Source of the DNA: Athripsodes cinereus
Lineage: Eukaryota > Arthropoda > Insecta > Trichoptera > Leptoceridae
Assembly (NCBI GenBank): GCA_947579605.1
Contig: OX388305.1
Coordinates: forward strand, 39,693,542 to 39,757,541
Direction of reading: 5' to 3'
Length of the DNA stretch: 64,000 bases
Shown here: positions 1-11,600 of the stretch, piece by piece
How the letters are laid out: every line of letters begins with the position of its first letter
How positions within the stretch are numbered: position 1 is the stretch's first letter
Position numbers and translations under genes: made by a program
Notes under the pieces: generated by a model
Seen by the model: only the letters and a program-made list of their open reading frames with translations
Told to the model about the DNA's origin: nothing
Databases searched by the model: none

Positions 1-347
1 TGCTATCATCAGCTATGTACAATAATATTATTAGTATTTAGTGTCTATTGGCAGAGATGCAGTTGCATGTAAGATTGAAAATAGATTATCGACAGAGTCC
101 CTCAATACAATTCAATGTTGAAATTCGATATTTTGTCATTGCCAAATGATTGGCACTTGAATTATGTCATTTGGAACAATTAAACTTTATATAATATGCA
201 TAGTTGCAATATTATCTTTATTAAAAATATATCCCGTGGATTCCCAAGTAGAGAATAAGTCTCTCACCGTTTTTCGTAAGTTTTTTTATTTTCCCGTAAA
301 AGGTATCTACCTTATTCGTAAACCATCAAGTAAACGACATTCTACAT

Positions 348-1735
348 CACGGGTGGCCAACCTTTTCAGCAGCCGGGCCAAAATTCAGAATGAGATTTCC
401 TACCGGGCCGCACAACTACATAATATACTCCATAAATGTGAAACATTTAATAATTTTACTTCACCTTAAAATTTCTATCCCCCCGTCAACAATTTTTCAA
501 AATGGTATAGGAATTTCAAATGTTTCAAAACTCCTCGGTTTTCTTTAAGAATATTTTCTCAAAATACCTCTTTCAAAAAAGTAACGCGTGCTTGTACCAT
601 CTATTATTTAAAAAATGTGCATATGCTTCGCGGGCCACAAGTAGGCACGCAACGGGCCGCGAGTTGGCCACCCTTGCTATAGAGCAGTGTTTCCCAACCT
701 TTTTCTCCTCGCGAACCAAAAGTAAAATCCAACAGAATTTGGCGAACGTAGTCATTAATGATAGGCAAAAAACAGTAAAATTTTGTAGAACATTTATTTT
801 ACATATTGCACAAACATTAATAAGACTAAAATGATTAATATTAATAAGACTAAAATAAGCTATAAAAATTGAATAAAAAATAAATTTAACAAACTGGTTC
901 TTATTTCAGCACATGTTCCCTTTGAAAAAAGCTCTTAATCGGATATTTTTGGCTGTTTCATGGAACAAAGCAATTGAAAGTTTGGCTCAATATCTGACAA
1001 TTTCAGTCTTAGATCAGTTTCTGCATTTAACCTGTTTCTATATTTATCTTTCAGATAAGTATATGTTGAAAATCCTTTCTCGCACAGATATGTTGTGCAA
1101 ATGGTAATAGAACGTCTATGGCTTTTTTTGACAGAACAGAATATTCATTTTTTATACTGAGCTACTACTACTATACTACTATACCATCACGGCATATCCC
1201 ACAAGTGGGGTAGCCAGCAGATCAGCTGCACGTAAGATTCATGCAAACTGTCCTCTTCGTGCCAATATAAAATCAAGACATTTAGGATGGGTGGCAAGCC
1301 TCATCGCTGAATTTAAGATGTAAAATGTCTTATTTTTTTCGAACACCTGCCTTTTACAGGACACTCGAAAACTTACGCAGAAGAGTAGGAGACCAATTCT
1401 TTACCGGGTGCTCCACGGAATAATATACTGAGCCAGAAGTTAAATAAGGAGATTCTTTGGCCATTTAAAATCCCGCAATTACGCTATTATTTTCGCGAAC
1501 CCCCTTTGTACACATAGCGAAACCCCATGCAGGGGTTCGCGAACCACCGGTTGGGAAACACTGCTATAGAGCATAGATGGCCAACCTTTTCAGCAGTCGG
1601 GTCAAATTTTAGAATCTCCAAATACCTTTTTTCAAAAAAGTAACGGGTAGGTACTTGTATCGACTATTATTTATATAAAAGTGTGCATATGCTTCGCGGA
1701 CCACAATCAGCTACCCCGCGGGTTGGCCACCCTTG
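348..1735 (+). mobile_element. Outer hAT-type element, two related halves
   Basis: Ends CACGGGTGGCCAACC and GGTTGGCCACCCTTG are inverted, flanked by an exact 8-bp duplication TTCTACAT (340-347 and 1736-1743). The left part 348-676 and right part 1572-1735 are each bounded by GGCCAAC-type ends and share internal sequence (CAGCAG[T/C]CGGG, ATGCTTCGCGG), so two copies seem joined, with another hAT between them. Confidence 0.75.
685..1563 (+). mobile_element. Inner hAT-type element
   Basis: It starts CAGTGTTTCCCAACC and ends GGTTGGGAAACACTG, a classic hAT terminal repeat. A perfect 8-bp duplication CTATAGAG flanks it (677-684 and 1564-1571). It is 879 bp with no transposase ORF. Around 1160-1420 it holds a copy of a dispersed repeat with CGGCATATCCCACAAGTGGG. 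Confidence 0.85.
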
Positions 1736-1744
1736 TTCTACATC

Positions 1745-3299
1745 ATCTCCTGTTCAACAATGACTCACCTGAATGTCTTAACTTTTATTAGCGTTTATAC
1801 ACTTTTAGTCTGCTGGCTACCCTACGTGTAGGAAATGCCGTGATTGTATGAATCGTAGAGATCGAATAAAATATATATTTACTACATTTCTTATGACATT
1901 AAAATTATTTGTACTATTTCTCATAGTTTTTTTTTTATCTTCTCTCTACTTGACATCTCCTAACTTTATTACAATTTTAATTTTAATTCTCGACACATTG
2001 CTAAACATTTCATAGACAATATTTTGTGATATGACTAAAGTTATTTATGTTATGAATTGATTCCCATTTGTGTTTTGTTCTTCGCTAATTTTTAGTTTTT
2101 ATCTTGCTCCTACTGTTTTGTGAATGAGAAATTTGATTTATATTTTTTTGTGTATTTTTAAACATGTAAAGGCTCACACCGTAGAGATGTAAATAAATAA
2201 ATAAATTTAAAATATGAAAAATATATACTTAAACCGAATTTTTGAAGTCTGCCGCGACGTAATAGATAAAATTATGATTCTTTTTTTTTATTTTCGTATA
2301 ATTCATTTTGTTATTCATCTTGTCTAGCAACTTATACTTCTTAAACTACATTTTTTTACGAACCTGTAAATTTTGTATGTAACAGATAGTTTACAATGTG
2401 TACCGCCGTATTACTGCATATTTATTTATTTCAGTAATTTTATACTTTTTTAACAAAATTTTATGTACTACACGCGCGGTTTTGGAAAACATTTTTCGGA
2501 TCGCTGTATTCCATATGAAAAATTGTACTTAAAAATAGAGACCTATGGGCGATTTTATCAATAAATTGATAGTGGAAGTCTTGCGAACCTTTTTGCTGGG
2601 AGTTTCGGGTGATAGACGCGGTATACGGCGCCCTTGAGGTCATGTTATGAGTACACGGCGCTTTACAAATTGTCCAAATTATAATTATATTGTGAATCGC
2701 GCTTTGTCTTACGGCGTTCGTAAGTCGTGTATGTATACGAAGTTTGAAATCATAAATATGGTTTACATGCAAACGTCGAGAATTTTGCTCACATAACGTC
2801 ATTTTTTTATTTTTCAAATAGCAACTATCGTTCGTAATCGGTGTATGCCAAAAACACAACATTTATCAGTTATAATAACACAGTTACTTAGAGAGATATA
2901 GCAATCAGAATAGTTGTTATGATATAACATAAATATAATATATAAATAAATATGTTATTATATTTTTTACATTTGGTAAAATAGGTACGTATATTTTTTC
3001 CTTGTTCATGTTTTTGTTAAATAAAGTACCTCAAATTTTTATTTATTAGTTGGTAAGAAAGGGATTTTTGTAATTAATTATCATGTTTATTGTTATAACA
3101 CTGTATGATCCATAAAGAATAAATAAAATAAAAACAATAAATTACTAACTTGTACAAGAGTACAGCTAACAGAAGAAAATGTTTTCAATAGAAAATTCTA
3201 ATGTATTTTTTTCAAATATGTGTAAATGTTTTTTTATTAATAAAGAAATTTGAATTTGAATTCTTCAATAGAGAGTTAAAAATAAAAAACCAAACCTAC
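1745..3299. other. Interval without a supported gene
   Basis: A dispersed-repeat piece (AATGACTCACC...TACCCTACGTG) lies near 1760-1850. The rest is AT-rich. An open minus frame at 2461-2862 has no recognisable motif. No Zasp-like terminal exon was found here. Confidence 0.5.
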
Positions 3300-3489
3300 C
3301 TTGGATTGTTGGTCTGCCAATCTTTTACAGAATGGAATCGGCCTGTTTGGTTTCTGCAAGAATTTCGTCTGCTTCCTTTGCTCCTCCAGCAAGTCAGCCC
3401 TGGACTTGATGGTCTCCTCATTTAGAGCCTTGAAAACCTCGGAATCCTTCAGGAAACCGATGACTGGCATCATCTTGTTGAAATTTATA
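3300..3489 (-). CDS. Zasp-like exon 6 (ZM motif core)
   Basis: Joined to exon 5 across an 11.4-kb intron, this gives VIG-INFNKMMPVIGFLKDSEVFKA, followed by EQRKQTKFLQKPNRPIP, the conserved tail of the ZM region. The acceptor ATTCTAG has a weak pyrimidine tract, but the two upstream AG alternatives both run into a stop, so this is the only in-phase choice nearby. The donor GTAGGT after CCAAG leaves phase 0. The same frame stays open upstream to an ATG at 3521 (MSRPDENDDSS), so this may also be a first coding exon of a short isoform. Confidence 0.75.
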
Positions 3490-5417
3490 CTAGAATCATC
3501 GTTTTCATCTGGTCGACTCATGTGGGATGCTAAAACTTTTTGTAGTCTTGTTGTGTTTTGTAAACATTTGTAACAGGTTTGTTTTCAAATTTGTATTTTT
3601 AGAAGATAAATTGTGTATTCATTTTGATAAATGCAGATTGTACAAATGAATATTTTTTTGCAAAATTATGTTTATTGTTTGTTAATTTGGATATATGGTG
3701 TAATATAGTGTAATTTGGATAGAATATTTTGTGTGTTTGTGTTTTTTTTTATGTTTGAAAAAAAATATAAAATTATGAATTAGTATATTTTTCCAATCTA
3801 GCACATTTTGTCCTGATGTTTTGGATGATTCCTCAATTTTGTAAACTAAAAATTTATTTATTTCAGCACACAAAACAACTAATAGGTACTGTTTTCAATA
3901 TTTTATTAAATTTGTTTCTTGACTATATCAAAAGTTAATGGAAATTCACTGGATTGTCACAATATTCTCCTATTCTAAAAAAAGCAACAAGGGGTTACTC
4001 ATGACATGATGTACGTACATAATATTATGATCATAATCTTGTTGAAAATTGAATGTTTTACCGTTTTTGCTAAAGAGTGCTTTTAAGATCGCATCATAAA
4101 TAACCTTGGACGAATTTTAGTTTACCTTCACTGCATTATTTATTTTCGTGGCAAGAGTTTTGAATAAAAACTTAGGAGAACGAACTTTATTATCTGAATG
4201 TTAAAAAATAAAAAATAAATATTTTTTATTACAAAACACAGTTAATTTCACTTTATATTTATTTGAATTATATACACTGACGAAAGTACTCGAGGTTTCA
4301 AATAAATTAAAAGTGTAAAATTAACTGTGTTTTGAAATAAAATAAATACTATCATCAGTATGAATTTTCACTCTGTGAACATACAGACTTAAGAATTATT
4401 AAAAAAAATGAAAAATATCAAATAATAATTCAAAATTAGCTATTAGATTTAAACCACTGACCTTCCACTTGACAATTCGTGACACCGGGCTACCAACCAT
4501 CTCAATTAATATGCTACAACTGAGAATGAAAATGTGATTATGATGAATGAGTTAATTAATACCAACACTAATGTATGCAAGTGAGACGTGGACATGGTTA
4601 AAGAAGGATGAAAGTGGCATAAATGCATGTAGAAATGAGATCGTTGAGAAGGATGTGTGGTAAAAGTCTGAGAGATCGTGTGCTGTACGAGTGAAATGTG
4701 AAATGAAAGTTGATGTAATAATAAAGATGAATTTACATAAGTTACGATGGTTTGGGCATGTGGAAAGAATGAATGAGGACAGAATGACTAAGAAGATAAT
4801 ATATTTGTCTGAGAGGAATGGTGCTCGGAGACGTGGACGTCCGAGGATCAAATGGCAAGATAATTTAAATCAAATCCTACAGGACGGCCACGTATTGAGT
4901 ACATTGAACAGGAGAGCATGCATAAGGAATTGTTTGAAAGTGTCGGAAGCGAAAGATGTATGCAAGGATAGAAGGAAGTGGCGGTCGATCCTTTACTTCT
5001 GTACGAATGAATGAAAATGTAGGTAGGTATATAATTATGTAATGATTCATAAATTTTAAATGTACTACTACTATACAGTACAATGACGGGACATCTCACA
5101 AGTGGGGTAGCCAGCAGACCAGCTGCATGTAATAAAAATGGAGATTGTCTTCATCGTGCCAAATAAAATTCAAAAATCTATTATAATAAACACTTGTAAT
5201 ATTGTAAAAAAGTTTTTGAACACAGATATTTCAGGCACAATGCTGGTATTTTATTCCCGCGTTCTGAGCCTAATCCTTTGATATCCTGTATATCTGGATA
5301 GGTGAATTTTTCCCGGCATTAGACTGTTAAGTTTTTGTGTGACCATGACTTATCATATTATGGAGACTTATCTGGTTGTATAATGCTGAGAAGTGTGGAT
5401 GGCAATTCTGCCGCCGC

Positions 5418-5463
<46 letters not shown>

Positions 5464-5668
5464 AGACATCCAGGTTGGATGACATGACTCAGTTCAGATT
5501 GTAGTTAATTCAAAAATAAAAAACACTATTACAATTTTTAATATAATTGATGATTAAGTGACTATCTAATACTTACGATTACTTTAATAAATTGTTTTTT
5601 ATTAATAGAGACGTCTTTCGTCTTTCAAGGACATTGTAAATGAGATTCCAGGATATTGCAAATGACCC

Positions 5669-5699
<31 letters not shown>

Positions 5700-8600
5700 A
5701 ATGTCCTAACAAGACGTAAGACGTATCTCTCGTAAATAAATCAAATAGTGGAATAAAACATTTTTTTATATATTTGGCTATGGCATTCCACTACCTAAAC
5801 ACAGACATAGTGAAAAAATTCACGATAGATGAATGGGTCACTTGCAGATTTTTTTTATTACACGAAATGTTAAATTAGTATGAAAGAAACACAGCCACAA
5901 TTTATTTTAATTTATCTTGCACTATTTTCTTAGATACTAGCTTTTAAAAATTGAAATCTAAAACGAAATGACGGCACTGTGACGTCACGGAGTCCAGTGA
6001 ATCATAACTTTGGCACCACAGATTATAATATCTCATACACACATGGGACTCCGTGACGTCATCAGCTGTCAAAAGCCGTCAAAAAAAAAATTAGTAAATA
6101 TTCTAAACATTTGTTGCTGACTGGTCGAACTAGCAGCCGATAAAGTATTGAACTTAATTGTTCCGGCGCCATTTAGACGGGAGACCGCGATCCATTTAAG
6201 ATCTGAAAAATGAGATCCTAAAAAGATGGTTGCTTCCAAGGTTTGCATAAAGCGTCTCTCGATTGGTGGACTTTAAATCGTGACAGAGAGAATGGTGGAA
6301 TTGGTGAACGTTGTCCATGGACACCGAAAGTGGTCACTTGCCAGCCTAGAGCCAATTCGTAAGCGTTGGGACACCTTTCTCACTTCTTCTCCAATCGAGG
6401 TTTCTGATTGGTTTTGTCAAAAGCCATTTAATGTGTTTTGCCAAACGTCAAAAATGTTGGATTTTATTTTTGGAAATTCTTCATAATTTAGATAGGTATT
6501 TAATTTTTTTTAAATAGCATGTTTGTGTTTTCCGACCTCAAATTTACTTAATTCTATTGTTTTTTTCAAAATTCCCCATGACTGCAAGTGGCCTATTATG
6601 CTATAATCTATCATGAATTTCTTATTAATAATATTTACATATTAGCACGGAGAACCCGTCTAGGAGGTTTATAAGGTTTTTGACATAATATTAAACACTA
6701 CTTTTAGAGATTGGTTATGTGGACTTTGGTGGGTTTTTTTTTATATATGTGTTTTAATTTTTTTTATGTATATACTCTAACATTATTTTTCAGTATTCAT
6801 CTGTTTATTAAATAAAGTACCTACCTTAAATTTATGTTTATTAGTTGGTAAGAAAGGGATCTTGATTGGTTTGCTCATTGTTATAATTAATTATTATATT
6901 TATTGTTATAACTGTATGATCCATAAAGAATAAATAAATTTTAAAAATAACATGCAGTTTAACAATTTCTAAAATGAAATACGATATAATAGAGTTATTC
7001 CACTATTGACTTTATTAATTTTTGCGAGCCGGCTTTCAAGAGCTTCCGCTCTCATCGTCAGGCAAAAGAAACGGTTCGCAAAATTTAATAAAGTCGATAG
7101 TGGAATAACTATATTAATAATATAATATAATATCGTGTTTCATTTTAAAAATAATTAATATGAACTTCCACCAAGAACCGTCGGTCGATAAATTAAACTT
7201 TGACATGCGGTTTGTCCACTGGCTGCACCACTTGTGGCAAATGCCGTATTTTTTTTTAAATAAAGATATATCTGGGTTTTTGTTATAAACCCAAATACAA
7301 CCTTATACACCTTTCACAGTAAGCTAAAAGCTTGCGTCGTGAAAGGGGAGTTTGCCGGCACTTGGGATCGAACCACGGACCTCATGTGCACGAGGCCGAG
7401 ACTCTACCGCCAGGCTACCGACGAACACAATTGTATTGGAATGAATGAATGATTAAACAATGTTAATTTAGGTAGATTGTGAATGAAAATGTTTACCAAA
7501 CTAGGTAGTATGAAGTGATGAAAAATGTAAATGTTTTTTTGCGTTTTGAATTTTAATGATCAGTTTGATGGTTGCAGTTTTGGTGAATAAAATGATCGTG
7601 AAGAGAGCGGGTATATGGAATGACAAATATGTGATTTGGTGTTGAAACTGGACAAATCCGCTTGTAGCAAATCAGTACAGCCCAAAAATTAATTGAATTT
7701 GATAAACCATTATCGTTTCAGTAAGATCATTTTTATTATTATTATTTCGATAAATGCAGTTTTATAGAATTCCACACGAAGATTATTTCTACATACTTGC
7801 AGGGTTACTTTTGACACAATCTAATCATACGACGTTAATCATCTACGATGTTAATCTTAATCATGCGACGTTCGTAGGGACTATTAGTCAAAAATATCGC
7901 TCTGTATAGCTAATGCGAGACTGGTACTCGTATGTACGACTTATTTTTGACAAATAATAGTAGTATTAAGATTAAGACCGTATTTAGATTGTTTCAAGAG
8001 TAGCCCTACTGTACTTGGTTGAAATATTATATTTTGAATCTGTCCAGTTTCAAATCTATAGATCTCACTCATAAGTATAAAAATATTCAAGATATAAAAA
8101 ATAATATAGATAAAAAAAAATATGATACACTTTCATCCTTTGGAATGTGAGTGATATTCATATATTTGATTGATTTTGGCCTTACAAGGGAATCAGTGGC
8201 GTAACTATAGGGTGGCAGGGCTGTAAAATTGCCACGGGCCCCAGACCATATGGGGACCTCCGGTTCGAGAGACCATTTTTAACAAAATTTAATAAATATT
8301 ATAAATTTTATACAAGTACTGAAAATTAAATAAAGTTAGACACAACTGAAGACCATAATATACAAATTCAAATGTATTTGGCACTTTTGCGCAACAGAAA
8401 GCTCGGAGAAAAGAATTTCATTAATAAATATCTTCTTAATATTAAATTTCTATTTCATAAAAATTATGTAATACCTACATAAAATAAAATTTATTAGACA
8501 ATATTCGCCGTAACACACAATATTAGTAATGCTGTGTGGTAACTACTTAAGTGGTTTACTAAAATTAAATTACAATATGACGATTTTTACTAGGGGGGCC

Positions 8601-11600
8601 ACATCCAATGAATTTACCACGGGCCTCAGATGATATACATAGTTACGCCACTGAAGAGAATCATATATAATATGCAAATAATCACTTATTTCAAACAAAA
8701 AATTGATTCACATTGGTCAATAATTTGGCTCTCGATAATAGACCATTAAGGTCACGTGGTCTTGTCTATGGATTTGCTTTTGCTTGGGGGGCAAACAGTC
8801 AGATTGCGCAAATCATCCTCGTAGGATGTTATGCCATAAGAGAAAAAAAAGAAAGTCAGACGACAAAATAATAACAAAATCGACACTGACAGTTTTTTTT
8901 TATTATTAGGTATTCTTTAGGCGTTCCACCTAATATTACACCGTAATCGTCTGTTGTGTTGGGATGCCTGATGCCCCTCAATGATTTTTCTGTGACGTCA
9001 TCCTTTAATGGTCTATACAAATGGAATATAACTAGAGGATTCGATCCCGATCTTATTTTAGTCCTGAAATTTTCGGGAATGAATTTAACGAATCTCGGGA
9101 TTAATACAATTTTAAGTACCCTAAGTCAGAAATTTGGGACTCATTCTCATCAATGAATCACAGCAGACGGCCAAATCTTGTGTTTGTATCTTAAAAGAGC
9201 ACCTTTCTGAATTCGATATTTCACTAGATACCGATATCGTGGCAATAGTCACTGATGGTCCAAATGTTATGCTGAAAGTTGAAAAAATTTGCCGAGTACC
9301 AAGTTTGTTTTGCACATGGTATTCACTTAGCCGTTTGTGATTTATTGCATAGAAAAATAAAAGAAAAAAAATTAAGACTTAAATATATTGTGTAACACTC
9401 AAACTGTAACATTTCTCCCATAGTCGGCAGATTTCAGTGACTCTCTCAGGGTTTATCGTTGGGTAAATTTATTGTGGTGGTTGTGCTAAGGAAACACTAA
9501 CATGATGTTGTATGATCAGTTTATTGACGAAGAATATGGTTACACAGATTATTATTACACCAAACAAAACAATTCACAGTTTTTTAATACTGAATTACAT
9601 TATTATAGCGACACTCACAGTATTTTGTAGAAGAGAAGAGACATTTTTCTGGAGCGAGCCCCTGCTATGTCTATTGTAAGGCGGATAGCAGGAGACTGGC
9701 CAAAATGGCTGACTCCCGGAAAAGGATCAAGAAGAAGGAATCTGTTTTTATGATAATAGCAAAAGGTATTTACGATTTCTCTAGATAGGGGCCAGGGCTT
9801 TCACAGGATTTCGATAGATGGCAACACAAGTACCATTTTTTGGATATTAAATTATAAGGGTCCCATGACACCATCTCAAGTTGTCTTTTAAAGAAAAAAA
9901 ATGAATAATAAAAAAAAAGAAAAGTCTCAAAGTCAGTAATAAGAAGGATTCTACAGAACTAAGAGTGTCAAAGATAAGAAAGATTTTACAATACTGTGAG
10001 TGTCAAAAAAAAATAGATTTTACAACACTGTGAGTGTCAAAACAAGGATACAAATTATCATAACAGACATTAGTAACAAATTCTTAATTATTCCTTACAA
10101 ATAGACATGTCTCAAGCAAGCAAGGGACCAGGAAGATGCACCGACAGAACAGGTCGCGGAAACGGGATCGTAGACAATGTTCTCGCCATACTTCTAGGTA
10201 AACCTTTACATGCTTAAGACAAAACAAAAAAAAAATTCTTTTACATTATATAACAAAACCTTCAACAATTTCCCAAACACTTTTCCTTACTCCAAGAGGA
10301 GGTATCCATTACAATTATATCTGATCTACCTCTATTATAAGGGCGGTAATCCTTTACCCTATAGCATTTTTCTTTTGTGGAAACTTCCCACCAATTTCAT
10401 ACAGGCAAATGGTTAATATCAGGTACCAAACCTATCGCGCAGAGCTTCTCTAAGCGACCTGTATGAATTTTCTTTGTTTGAGCGTCCTCAAACCTCACTT
10501 GGACAATAAGCTTGTCGGGCATTAAAAATTGAAAATTTAACTAAAATAAATTTGAGTTAGAACTGATTGTTTTAGGGTAGGACGGTTAGTCATATCTCTA
10601 TATCAGTCTAACCCAGGAGATGTACATGGAAGATGGCGAATCATCCAATGACTCCTTAACATTCATACTAGGCAAATAGAAATTACTGCAAGGGTACGCA
10701 TTCCATACAGTAAAATTGCCGCAAAATGGCCAGCAGGTTCACACCATGTGAGAAACCTTGCCATATAATTTAATTACAAAACCATGCACACTAAAGATTA
10801 AAAACAATAAACTTATTTTTTAATTTGACTGATGCGACCTTGATCCTCAATTTAAGATTTAGCATTAATGATTTGATATACTAAGAGAATTAGTGGTAAC
10901 CTTTCACACACTTTCATACTTCATCATTTATTGCGCAATCTGACATACTTTCTACTTTTACACCTTGAAATATATAGATATATAAATAAACAAATAAATA
11001 AATCAGTTACCACTTAACTCAGTGAATCAGGAGTTCACGCAAAAATTCAAGGAAAACAACAAAAGAATTCGTATACTTTCGTATACTGGAGGGTCAAAAT
11101 TACATCAGTTATACAGTACAAAATTCCTTAAGACTATCATGTTGTATGACTTTTGTCTGCGACAGTGGATGGGTTCAGATTATTGTGAACACGTTGCTAA
11201 TGAAAACGGCTAGCATATGAGATGATAAAGGCAACTTCATGCATCCACGGGCGCAAACAAAAAGATGATCAAAACATACAAAAAAAATTATTTAAGGGCG
11301 CCACAAGGTTCGAACAATTCAAAATTCTCACAGAAGCGGAACCTTGAAGAGCCTCTATGAGTTTTCTTAACTAAAAGTTTACAATAACATGGGCTGCAAA
11401 AGTTACAAGTACTTGAAGAGTAGAAATACCAAATTTTTGACTATTAACAGTATTATAATTTATTTTGCTTTAAAGAAGAAAGAAAGATAATTCCTTTAAC
11501 ATCACTATGACTGTAAATATAATTTCTTTTGAGAGTCTAACATTTTTATTACATACAAAATTCGCTATTAACATTGACCTGTGATGTATAGACATAGTTC

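Noticed and set aside
2461..2862. 133-codon minus-strand ORF as a gene or as the last Zasp-like exon
   Set aside because: No motif matches the Zasp tail, no convincing splice sites in phase, and length is within chance for a low-stop region.
8956..9156. 66-codon plus ORF across the hAT left end
   Set aside because: It crosses the element boundary and shows no domain; the transposase fragment lies in another frame.
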